DNA of 5,740 nucleotides from CAYFSC01 sp964345695 (GCA_964345695.1 CAYFSC010000187.1:1-5740); one strand, 5' to 3'. Shown: positions 1 through 5,582, numbered from the stretch's first letter. Made by a program: numbers and translations. Notes: a model not told the origin generated them from the letters alone.

Positions 1-60
1 GCCGAGCGCGTCGCCCACCGCGGTTCCGAGCAGCGATCCCAGAACGATATCGTCGGTCAT
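1..60 (-). CDS. ADP-ribosylglycohydrolase family protein, N-terminal fragment
   Basis: Reading the reverse strand from an ATG at base 60 gives 20 open codons running off the window edge. The translation contains GSLLGTAVGDALG, which matches the N-terminal signature of the ADP-ribosylglycohydrolase (DraG/ARH) family, where a G-x2-G-x-A-x-GDA-x-G segment opens the all-helical fold. Family members remove ADP-ribose from proteins or related substrates using two Mg2+ or Mn2+ ions; the metal ligands lie further downstream and cannot be seen here. The gene is divergent from ccmB, separated by 138 bp. The motif and the ATG directly in front of it support the call, but with only 20 residues visible the substrate and completeness are unknown. 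Confidence 0.7.
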   Translation of the reverse strand, partial: MTDDIVLGSLLGTAVGDALG

Positions 61-198
61 TTGTGGATGGGGGGTGATTTGTTGTTTGTTGGATCGGGCG
101 TACCGACAGAACGCTTCAACGGTCCATCCGAACGCGCCCTCCCGCGCCGTTTCGTCGACCGCGTTAGCAACGACTTCACGAACGACGATCTTGAACGC
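61..198. promoter_or_regulatory. divergent intergenic region upstream of ccmB
   Basis: This 138-bp gap lies between two genes transcribed away from each other, so promoters for both are expected here. The ccmB frame stays open through it from a TTG at 61, but the translated stretch is unlike CcmB. Repeated TTTG words occur at about 77-90 (gatttgttgtttgttgg), which recalls the TTTG element of Bacteroidota promoters. I cannot find a well-spaced TAnnTTTG partner, so no exact promoter is assigned. Confidence 0.3.
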
Positions 199-867
199 AT
201 GAACTGGCTCCGCGGTGCGTGGGCGGTCTTTCGGAAGGACCTGCGGATCGAGCTGCGCAATCGCTACGCCGCCAACACGCTCCTCCTGTTTGTGCTGGCG
301 GCGCTCCTCGTGGTCCTCTTTGCCGTTGGCCAGCAGCCCGTGTCGGAGCGGGTGCAGTCGGCGCTGCTGTGGATCGTGGTGCTGTTCTCCGCATCGATCG
401 GGCTGGGGCGCTCGTTTGTGGCCGAGGAAGAAGGCGGAACGGTTCTGCTGCTGCAACTGAACACGCGCGCCAGCATGGTCTTTGCCGGCAAGCTGTTGTT
501 TAACCTGGTCCTCGTCGTCGGCCTGACCCTGGTGGCCGTGATCGTCTTCCTGGTGCTGCTCGACGTGACGGTGCGTGCGCCCGGCCTGCTCGCCGCGACG
601 CTCGCCTTGGGGGCGCTGGGACTCGCGGGCGCGACGACGCTGCTGGCCGCTCTCATCGCACGGGCCGCACGGCGCGGCCCGCTCTTGCCGGTTCTGCTCC
701 TGCCCCTCCTCGTGCCGCTGCTCGTCTCGGGGGTCAGCGCCACGCGTAAGGCGATCCTCGGTACCGGCTGGGCCAGCAGCCAGGACGAGCTGCTCACGCT
801 CATCGGCTTCGCCGGGGCGACCATTTCGGCCGCTTTTCTGCTGTTCGACTATGTATGGCAGGATTAG
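199..867 (+). CDS. ccmB: CcmB, membrane subunit of the cytochrome c maturation ABC transporter
   Basis: The 222-residue product has the length and six-helix layout of CcmB (E. coli CcmB is about 220 aa). A short polar N-terminus with FRKDLRIELR (11-20) precedes predicted membrane segments near residues 27-44, 54-72, 99-121, 128-153, 161-179 and 197-216. The cytoplasmic-side stretch SFVAEEEGGTVLLL (72-85) matches the conserved E-E-x-x-G region that follows helix 2 in the family. CcmB pairs with the ATPase CcmA; the complex releases heme-loaded CcmE from CcmC/CcmD. The ATG at 199 was chosen because the family homology begins with MNWLRGAWAVFRKDL; the frame is open upstream to 61 but that part is not CcmB-like. 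No Shine-Dalgarno sequence precedes it. No ccmA lies upstream, since the neighbour there is a divergent gene. The stop sits inside a 16-bp tandem duplication. Confidence 0.9.
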   Translation: MNWLRGAWAVFRKDLRIELRNRYAANTLLLFVLAALLVVLFAVGQQPVSERVQSALLWIVVLFSASIGLGRSFVAEEEGGTVLLLQLNTRASMVFAGKLLFNLVLVVGLTLVAVIVFLVLLDVTVRAPGLLAATLALGALGLAGATTLLAALIARAARRGPLLPVLLLPLLVPLLVSGVSATRKAILGTGWASSQDELLTLIGFAGATISAAFLLFDYVWQD

Positions 868-884
868 AGTATGGCAGGATTAGA
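853..884. repeat. 16-bp perfect tandem duplication at the ccmB stop codon
   Basis: The unit gtatggcaggattaga occurs twice back to back (853-868 and 869-884) with no mismatch. The first copy encodes the last CcmB codons and the TAG stop (865-867); the second is untranslated. Because 16 is not a multiple of three, the second copy lies in another frame. It looks like a replication-slippage duplication. Confidence 0.95.
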
Positions 885-1039
885 CCGGCTCTGCTCCGGC
901 CCCGAGGATGCAGCGATCGGCGTCCAGCGCCCGCTCTCGGCATTTAGAGCCGAATTCACCGCCTCGCGGGAAGAAAGCGCACGGCTTCGTGTTAGGAAGT
1001 TTTCCTGAGTGGTTCCCCACGGTTCGTTTTTGTTCTGTC

Positions 1040-1759
1040 ATGGCTTCGACGGCTCCGCCTCCCATTCTGCCCCGCGGCGTGTACCGGACGGTGCGTGCCC
1101 TCGTCGTGGTGGTGCTCACGGGGGTGATCCTTGCGGGCTTCCTGGGATGGATCCCCCAGCTCAACATCCTGGAAGAGTCGGCGCGCAACCTGTATTTCCA
1201 CGTCCCAATGTGGTTTACGCTCATGGCGGCCACAGTCGTCTCGGCCTACCACTCGGTGCGCTACCTGCAAACCGGCCGCCGCATCCGCGACATCCGCGCT
1301 CGGGAGGCGGCGCGCCTTGCTCTCGTCTTCGGGATTCTCGGCATCATCACCGGGATGGTGTGGGCCCGCTTCACGTGGTACGAGGGAACGGGCAAGTGGT
1401 GGAACTTCGACCCGAAGCAGTCGATGGCGGCGGTGCTTCTGCTCATCTACGGGGCCTATTTCGTGCTGCGCGACGGCATCGACGACCCCGACAAGCGCGG
1501 TCGCATCGCGGCGGTGTACAACCTGTTTGCGGTGGTGACGATGCCGTTCCTGCTGTATATCCTTCCCCGCCAGATGCAGAGCCTTCACCCGGGCGCCGAA
1601 GGCAACCCCGCCTTCAGCCAGACGGACCTCGCCCCCGCCATGCGCTGGGTGTTCTACCCCTCCGTCCTGGGCTTCATCGGCCTGTTTTGGCTGCTGTACA
1701 CCCAGCGGGTGCGCCTGGCCCGCATCCGAGAACGGCTTCGCGACAAACCTGAACTCTGA
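1040..1759 (+). CDS. ccmC: CcmC, heme-handling membrane protein of cytochrome c maturation
   Basis: The 239-residue product matches CcmC (E. coli about 245 aa), a member of the heme-handling protein family that presents periplasmic heme to CcmE. Two conserved heme-ligand histidines are visible: His54 in YFHVPM and His183 in MQSLHPG, corresponding to E. coli His60 and His184. Between them is the tryptophan-rich periplasmic segment GKWWNFDPKQS (118-128), which keeps two Trp and the Asp of the family WWxWDxRLTS motif but has Pro-Lys-Gln in place of the usual Ala-Arg-Leu. Six membrane segments lie near 18-36, 55-72, 91-110, 128-144, 157-175 and 203-221. The ATG at 1040 fits the family N-terminus; the open frame further upstream (from 908) encodes a polar stretch unlike CcmC. 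No Shine-Dalgarno sequence is seen. A 172-bp gap separates it from ccmB. Confidence 0.93.
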   Translation: MASTAPPPILPRGVYRTVRALVVVVLTGVILAGFLGWIPQLNILEESARNLYFHVPMWFTLMAATVVSAYHSVRYLQTGRRIRDIRAREAARLALVFGILGIITGMVWARFTWYEGTGKWWNFDPKQSMAAVLLLIYGAYFVLRDGIDDPDKRGRIAAVYNLFAVVTMPFLLYILPRQMQSLHPGAEGNPAFSQTDLAPAMRWVFYPSVLGFIGLFWLLYTQRVRLARIRERLRDKPEL

Positions 1760-1791
1760 CGCTGTCGGATCCAACCGGCCTCCCCGCCCTC

Positions 1792-2073
1792 ATGACCGTG
1801 CACCCCGTTTCCGCCTCCGATGCGCCCCCGACGCGGCCGCAGCAACAGCGGCCCGACTCGGCGGCGTATGACTCTGCCTGGGCGCAGACGGAGACGCCGT
1901 CGGCCGCGCCCGGTGGTCTGGAATCCTACATGACTGCCGACGGCAAGGTGTACGTCGTCCTTGCCGTCGTGCTGATCATCTGGCTCGGGCTCCTCCTTCT
2001 CCTGTTTCGCACCGACCGCAAGATCGGCCGCTTGGAACGGCGCCTCGACGAAGACGGTTCACAAAACGAGTAG
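1792..2073 (+). CDS. ccmD: CcmD-like small membrane protein with an N-terminal extension
   Basis: The 93-residue product has one membrane helix, VYVVLAVVLIIWLGLLLLLF (about 53-72), followed by the basic, amphipathic TDRKIGRLERRLDED. This helix plus charged tail, and its place between ccmC and ccmE, fit CcmD, which stabilises the CcmC-CcmE complex and helps release holo-CcmE. Residues 1-46 form a Pro/Ala/Ser/Gln-rich, low-complexity extension not needed for the family match. An internal ATG at 1930 (Met47, just before TADGKVYVV) would give a 47-residue protein closer to compact CcmD proteins of related bacteria. I kept the longer start because the extension shows coding-like GC-rich third positions and starts only 32 bases after the ccmC stop, but the choice is open. 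No Shine-Dalgarno sequence precedes either start. Confidence 0.75.
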   Translation: MTVHPVSASDAPPTRPQQQRPDSAAYDSAWAQTETPSAAPGGLESYMTADGKVYVVLAVVLIIWLGLLLLLFRTDRKIGRLERRLDEDGSQNE

Positions 2074-2153
2074 TGCTTTTGTGTCTGCACAAGGCACCTT
2101 CCGCTCTCGGTCTGCTCAACGTCCCCCTCGGTTTAACGGATTTCCTTGTCGCC

Positions 2154-2570
2154 ATGAAGCCCAAAACCCTGATCGGTCTCGTTGCCATGGTCGGCTTTGC
2201 CGGGTTGCTCTTCGTCAACTTTGGGAGCCAGGTGGGCGGCTACATGAACTTTCAGGAAGCCGCACAGAGTGGAGCGAAGGCGCACGTAGTAGGAACGTGG
2301 GCGGAGGATCGCCCGATGCACTACGACCGGGCGCAGAACGTCTTCGTCTTCCACATGCGCGACGAGAACGGGAACGTGCGCCGCGTGCGGTACAACAACC
2401 CGAAGCCGTCCAACTTCGAGCAGGCCGACCAGCTCGTCGTGGAGGGCTACGCGCAGAACGAAACGTTCGTGGCTGACCACATTCTCGTGAAATGCCCCTC
2501 GAAGTACAACGACACGAAGGGCCTGCAGAACGCCCAGGCGTCCACCTCCTCCGCCCCTGGGCAGCGATGA
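2154..2570 (+). CDS. ccmE: CcmE, periplasmic heme chaperone, Cys-type (C-x3-Y)
   Basis: The 138-residue product has an N-terminal membrane anchor (TLIGLVAMVGFAGLLFVNFG, about 5-24) and a beta-barrel periplasmic domain. Family landmarks include AHVVGTWAEDRP (43-54), the YNNPKPSNFEQADQLVVEGY region (80-99) and the C-terminal ADHILVKCPSKY (107-118). In classical CcmE the heme is bound covalently to a His in an H-x3-Y motif (E. coli His130, Tyr134). Here the matching position is Cys114 with Tyr118 retained, the C-x3-Y variant known from Desulfovibrio and archaeal Ccm systems. CcmE receives heme from CcmC/CcmD and passes it to CcmF for attachment to apocytochromes. The ATG at 2154 places the membrane anchor at the N-terminus; an in-frame GTG at 2073 overlapping the ccmD stop would add a non-conserved 27 residues. 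The stop overlaps the next gene. Confidence 0.93.
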   Translation: MKPKTLIGLVAMVGFAGLLFVNFGSQVGGYMNFQEAAQSGAKAHVVGTWAEDRPMHYDRAQNVFVFHMRDENGNVRRVRYNNPKPSNFEQADQLVVEGYAQNETFVADHILVKCPSKYNDTKGLQNAQASTSSAPGQR

Positions 2571-3034
2571 TGCGCGACGTGCCCGACCGCCCTCGTCTCT
2601 CCCAGTGGATGACGTGCACCGCGCGTCGCCACGCGATCTCCCTGTGCCTCCTCGTCCTGGCTCCTTTTGTTGCCGTGGCCGCTCCACCCGACTCGCTGCT
2701 CCCGCCGTGCCCCGCGTCGCCCAATTGTGTGCGAACGGTACGGGCCATCGACGCCCCGCCGGAGGTCGTTTTTTCTGCGGCTCAGCAGGCGCTGGATGCC
2801 CTCGGCCCCACGGTGCTGGAAACGATGCCCGCGGACCGGCGGGCCCACGCTGTGTACCGCGTGGCACTCGTGTTCAAGGACGACGTGGATGCTGCCGTTA
2901 CGGCGGCCGGCGACAGCGGCAGCCGCCTGCACATCCGCAGCGCCAGCCGTGTCGGCTACAGCGACCTCGGCGTCAACCAGCGCCGGGTGGATCGCTTCTT
3001 CCGTGCGCTGGAGGACGCGCTGGCGACGCCGTGA
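2567..3034 (+). CDS. secreted DUF1499 family protein
   Basis: The 155-residue product carries both DUF1499 signatures: PPCPASPNCV (46-55) and the C-terminal IRSASRVGYSDLGVNQRRV (123-141). The biochemical function of DUF1499 is unknown. A hydrophobic segment AISLCLLVLAPFVAVA (24-39) after an Arg-Arg pair looks like a Sec signal peptide with likely cleavage at AVA-A, so the mature protein is probably periplasmic; Cys48 and Cys54 could form a disulfide there. The ATG at 2567 overlaps the ccmE TGA stop as ATGA, which suggests translational coupling. A second ATG follows at 2570, and a third at 2609 (Met15) would give a more typical signal-peptide length, so the exact start is uncertain. The open frame extends upstream into ccmE without family similarity. 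Position in the ccm transcript suggests an envelope role but does not prove one in cytochrome maturation. Confidence 0.85.
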   Translation: MMRDVPDRPRLSQWMTCTARRHAISLCLLVLAPFVAVAAPPDSLLPPCPASPNCVRTVRAIDAPPEVVFSAAQQALDALGPTVLETMPADRRAHAVYRVALVFKDDVDAAVTAAGDSGSRLHIRSASRVGYSDLGVNQRRVDRFFRALEDALATP

Positions 3035-3116
3035 CCGAGCCGCACAGAGGCGCCGTCTGCGACCGTAGGAACGGAAACCTGCACGGAGCGGGGGCCTCGG
3101 TCCAGATTCCGTGGCA

Positions 3117-4199
3117 ATGGTCTGCCTTCTCACTTGCTCCGCCCGCCCGATTTCTGCCGTGAACGCGACGCCGTCTTCCTCGCCCCACCCTACGCCGCTC
3201 GGAACCGTCTTCGTCACCGGCGGCACCGGGTTCGTGGGCAGTCACCTCGTGGAGGAATTGCTGCGGCGCGGCGCCGAGTCGGTACGCTGCCTGGTGCGGT
3301 CGGACCCGAAGTGGCTGGCGGACCTCGACGTGGAGGTGGTCCGCGGTGACCTGTCGGACGTCGAAACGCTGTGGACGGCCCTCGACGGCGTCGACGCGGT
3401 GTACCACGTGGCCGGCGTTACGCGAGCCGAGGACAGGGCCACGTTCGAGCGCGTCAACGTGCAGGGCACGCTCAACCTGATGGGAGCTGTGAAGCATGCC
3501 GCGCCGGACGTGGATCGCGTGCTCGTTACCAGCAGCCTGGCCGCCGTCGGGCGATGCGAGCAGGAGGTGGCCACGGAGGATGTGCCTCTCCGCCCCGTCA
3601 GCCACTATGGCCGCAGCAAGGCGCAGATGGAGGCGGCGCTGCGCGATCCGCACGAAATGACGACGTCGTACGCCGAGGCCTTGCCGCTGACCGTGGTGCG
3701 CCCTCCCGCCGTGTATGGGCCCCGCGATCGGGACATCCTCGACTTCTTCCGGACGGTGCAGCAGCACGTGTGTCCGGTGGTCGGGTGGGGATCCGAGCCC
3801 GCGGTGAGCCTCATCCACGTGCGCGACCTCGTCCGCGGCATGGTCGCCCTGGCCACGACGTCCGCCACGGCCGGCGACACCTACTTCTTGAGCAGCAACA
3901 CGCCGTACGCCTGGAACGACGTGAAAGCAGCCGCCACCGAGGCTCTTGATACGTGGGCTGTGACGGTGCCGGTGCCCGGCCCCCTCCTGGGTGCGGTGGG
4001 CACCGTGGCCGAGGGGTGGGGACGCATCACCGGCTCCTATCCGCCGCTCAATCGCGAGAAGACGCGCGAGATCCGCTACGGCTGCACCATGTGCTCGCAC
4101 GACAAGGCCGCGGCCGCCGTCGGCTTCGAGCAGCAGATTCCCCTCGACGAAGGCGTGCGGGCTACCATCGACTGGTACCAGAATCACGGATGGCTGTAG
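3117..4199 (+). CDS. NAD(P)-dependent epimerase/dehydratase, extended SDR family
   Basis: The 360-residue product is an extended short-chain dehydrogenase. The N-terminal Rossmann motif is TGGTGFVGSHL (34-44, G-x2-G-x2-G). VVRGDLSD (75-82) supplies the conserved Asp after beta-3, and YHVAGVTR (96-103) matches the H-x-A-G element. The catalytic set is Ser139/Ser140 in VTSSLA and Tyr164-x3-Lys168 in YGRSK. VVRPPAVYGPRD (193-204) and SLIHVRDLVRGM are the later family blocks. Closest in style to dihydroflavonol-reductase or 3-beta-hydroxysteroid-dehydrogenase-like SDRs and sugar epimerases; the substrate cannot be told. The start is uncertain: ATG at 3117 was taken, but a GTG at 3111 and a GTG at 3159 are in frame, and the last would drop a Cys-containing stretch with no family match, leaving 346 residues. 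It follows the DUF1499 gene after 82 bp, so cotranscription is possible. Confidence 0.88.
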   Translation: MVCLLTCSARPISAVNATPSSSPHPTPLGTVFVTGGTGFVGSHLVEELLRRGAESVRCLVRSDPKWLADLDVEVVRGDLSDVETLWTALDGVDAVYHVAGVTRAEDRATFERVNVQGTLNLMGAVKHAAPDVDRVLVTSSLAAVGRCEQEVATEDVPLRPVSHYGRSKAQMEAALRDPHEMTTSYAEALPLTVVRPPAVYGPRDRDILDFFRTVQQHVCPVVGWGSEPAVSLIHVRDLVRGMVALATTSATAGDTYFLSSNTPYAWNDVKAAATEALDTWAVTVPVPGPLLGAVGTVAEGWGRITGSYPPLNREKTREIRYGCTMCSHDKAAAAVGFEQQIPLDEGVRATIDWYQNHGWL

Positions 4200-4260
4200 C
4201 GTCCAGTCGGGCCTCGATGGCGGCGCCCATGTGCCGGAGCCAGGAGACCAACGTCCGTGG

Positions 4261-4286
4261 GAGGGTTCCACGAGAGGGTTCCACGA
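4261..4286. repeat. 13-bp perfect tandem duplication upstream of the DUF3047 gene
   Basis: The unit gagggttccacga is present twice without a spacer (4261-4273 and 4274-4286). It lies in the 146-bp gap between the dehydrogenase and the DUF3047 gene, 60 bases before the assigned start. It could be a slippage duplication or a pair of protein-binding half-sites; nothing else in the sequence distinguishes these. Confidence 0.95.
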
Positions 4287-4345
4287 CCGGGATCCCAACA
4301 GAGTCCATTGGACGACCCGTTCAGTGGCAGATCGTTGCCTCAACA

Positions 4346-5137
4346 ATGCCCTTCGCCGATTTCCTTCTCCGATCGATGCGTGGATTTCGCTGGACCGGCC
4401 TCGTCGTCGCCGCTTCACTCTTTGTCGCCGCGGCGGCCGCCCCCGATGTGCTGCGGATTGGCGCGTTCTCCGCGGCCGATCCGGACCAGGGTTTGCCCGA
4501 GGACTGGGAGCGGCTCACCCTCGGCAAGGCCGATCGGCACACGTCCTACGACCTGGTGGAGATCGACACGACGGTGGCGGTGCGGGCCGTAAGCCGCGGG
4601 GGCGCCTCGGGCCTGATCCGGCGGCACCGCATCGACCCGTCGACGCATCCCATGCTTACGTGGCGCTGGCGGGTGAACGACACGGTCGCGAACGGCAACG
4701 CGTTCACAAAGGACGGCGACGACTTCGCCGCGCGCCTCTTCGTCACGTTCGACCACGATCCCGGGCTCGGCGGGCGCATCAAGCGGTCGGCGCTGCGGGC
4801 ACTCGGCTACGACGACGTGCCGACCCGGGCGCTCAACTACGTGTGGGCCCGCCGCGCCCCGACAGATACCGTGTTCGCCAGTGCACATACCGATTGGGTG
4901 CAGATGATCCCCGTCGAGCGCGGCAGCACGCGAACGGGGGTCTGGGTCGTCGAATCGCGCGACGTCCGCGCCGACTATCGCCGGGCCTTCGGCGAATCCC
5001 CGCCGGCCATCACCGGCGTCGCCATCATGACCGACACGGACAACACCGGGGGCACGGCCACCGCTTACTACGGCGACATCGCGTTCCACGCTGCCACGCG
5101 CGAGACCGCCGTTGACCTCGACCTGCGGAGGGACTGA
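4346..5137 (+). CDS. secreted DUF3047 family protein
   Basis: The 263-residue product matches DUF3047, a family of uncharacterised, mostly secreted bacterial proteins. Recognisable blocks are LTWRWRVND (104-112), the acidic KDGDDFAARLFVTFD (122-136), ALNYVWA (162-168), the region around WVVESRDVRADYRRAFG (200-216), and the C-terminal GVAIMTDTDNTGG (224-236) followed by YYGDI (241-245). The beta-rich pattern and the final D-x-D-N-T-x-G and Y-x-G-D-I elements resemble carbohydrate-binding-like jelly-roll domains, which is an inference only. The N-terminus has a Sec signal peptide: RGFRW, then GLVVAASLFVAAAAA with likely cleavage before PDVL (about residue 33). An ATG at 4376 (Met11) would give a shorter 253-residue form with an equally good signal. 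The frame is open further upstream to 3953, but that part is a shadow of the dehydrogenase gene. No Shine-Dalgarno sequence precedes either start. Confidence 0.85.
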   Translation: MPFADFLLRSMRGFRWTGLVVAASLFVAAAAAPDVLRIGAFSAADPDQGLPEDWERLTLGKADRHTSYDLVEIDTTVAVRAVSRGGASGLIRRHRIDPSTHPMLTWRWRVNDTVANGNAFTKDGDDFAARLFVTFDHDPGLGGRIKRSALRALGYDDVPTRALNYVWARRAPTDTVFASAHTDWVQMIPVERGSTRTGVWVVESRDVRADYRRAFGESPPAITGVAIMTDTDNTGGTATAYYGDIAFHAATRETAVDLDLRRD

Positions 5138-5177
5138 CGCCGAACGGTCCCTCCGGATTCACCGGGTCTTGGTCTCT

Positions 5178-5294
5178 GAGAGGCTTTCGGAGCCCGCCAC
5201 GCCGAACCCCGCAGCCCGGCGTGGGTAGGAGGAAACACGCTAACACAACACCGACACCCCGCAACGCCGGCACTGCCGTGCAGGGAAGCCTCTC
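5178..5294 (+). other. predicted structured leader (long nested stem) upstream of the cold-shock gene
   Basis: In the 202-bp gap before the cold-shock gene, a series of complementary segments is arranged strictly inside one another: gagaggctt 5178-5186 with 5286-5294, ccc 5193-5195 with 5283-5285, cacg 5198-5201 with 5277-5280, gcag 5211-5214 with 5273-5276, ccggcgt 5216-5222 with 5264-5270, and gggt 5223-5226 with 5256-5259. The apical loop (5227-5255) is A/C-rich and contains AGGAGG. Cold-shock mRNAs often have long structured leaders that respond to temperature, so a 5'-UTR element is the simplest reading; a separate small RNA is an alternative. The pairings were found by eye in GC-rich DNA and no significance was calculated. 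Confidence 0.45.
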
Positions 5295-5339
5295 GCACCT
5301 GTTCCGACGCCTTGCGGGCTACAAAACAGCAACTGATTT

Positions 5340-5552
5340 ATGCAGACCGGAACCGTGAAGTGGTTCAGCGCCGAGAAGGGTTATGGATTCATCAAGCCCT
5401 CCAGCGGCGGCGAAGACGTTTTTGTTCACCAAAATAATGTTCGCGGCATGAGCTGGGACGACGGCCTCCGTGACGGAGACCAAGTCGAGTTCGAGACCGA
5501 GAGCACGCCGAAAGGCATCAGCGCCATCAACGTGGAAGTGTCGAGCAACTAA
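5340..5552 (+). CDS. cspA: CspA-family cold-shock protein
   Basis: The 70-residue product is a complete single cold-shock domain, the usual length of the family. It binds single-stranded RNA or DNA and acts in the cytoplasm, typically as an RNA chaperone that melts secondary structure. VKWFS (6-10) opens the first strand, RNP1 is KGYGFI (13-18) and RNP2 is VFVH (27-30). The position after the RNP2 His, normally Phe in E. coli CspA (FVHFS), is Gln31 here, while Trp39 lies where another aromatic is common. The protein is rich in Asp and Glu in its second half, in keeping with many halophile or Bacteroidota homologues. The ATG at 5340 is followed directly by the conserved sequence, so the start is firm. 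It has its own long leader and a terminator 30 bases after the stop, so it is probably monocistronic. Confidence 0.97.
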   Translation: MQTGTVKWFSAEKGYGFIKPSSGGEDVFVHQNNVRGMSWDDGLRDGDQVEFETESTPKGISAINVEVSSN

Positions 5553-5573
5553 CGCTCGATGTCACATTGTGAC
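5540..5573 (+). other. two tandem hairpins at the 3' end of the cold-shock gene
   Basis: The first hairpin pairs tcgagc (5541-5546) with gctcga (5554-5559), plus a G-U closing pair, and its seven-base loop holds the TAA stop codon. The second, immediately adjacent, is the near-palindrome gtcacattgtgac (5561-5573), a five-base stem with a three-base loop as RNA, or an odd-centred inverted repeat as DNA. Neither is followed by a T-run, so they are not terminators themselves; they may stabilise the mRNA end or, for the second, bind a dimeric protein. Confidence 0.5.
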
Positions 5574-5582
5574 GCGAAGCAC

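Noticed and set aside
992..1774. Minus-strand open frame (260 codons) opposite ccmC.
   Set aside because: Its composition is typical of antisense of a GC-rich membrane-protein gene, and ccmC on the + strand is unambiguous.
2075..2095. Small hairpin ttgtg-tctg-cacaa between ccmD and ccmE.
   Set aside because: A five-base A/T-containing stem without a T-run is too weak to call a terminator or regulatory element.
3033..3102. Seven-base inverted repeat gaccgag/ctcggtc bracketing the gap between the DUF1499 gene and the dehydrogenase.
   Set aside because: The arms are over 50 bases apart with no nested pairing or T-run, so neither a terminator nor a regulatory stem is supported.
2973..4418. Long minus-strand open frame (481 codons) opposite the dehydrogenase gene.
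   Set aside because: It is rich in Arg, His and Gly with no domain, and is the antisense shadow of a gene with clear SDR motifs in high-GC DNA.
5025..5298. Minus-strand small open frames across the DUF3047 end and the cold-shock leader, one with a Cys-rich N-terminus.
   Set aside because: No family similarity, overlap with the conserved DUF3047 C-terminus, and no start signal; the leader is better explained as structured RNA.
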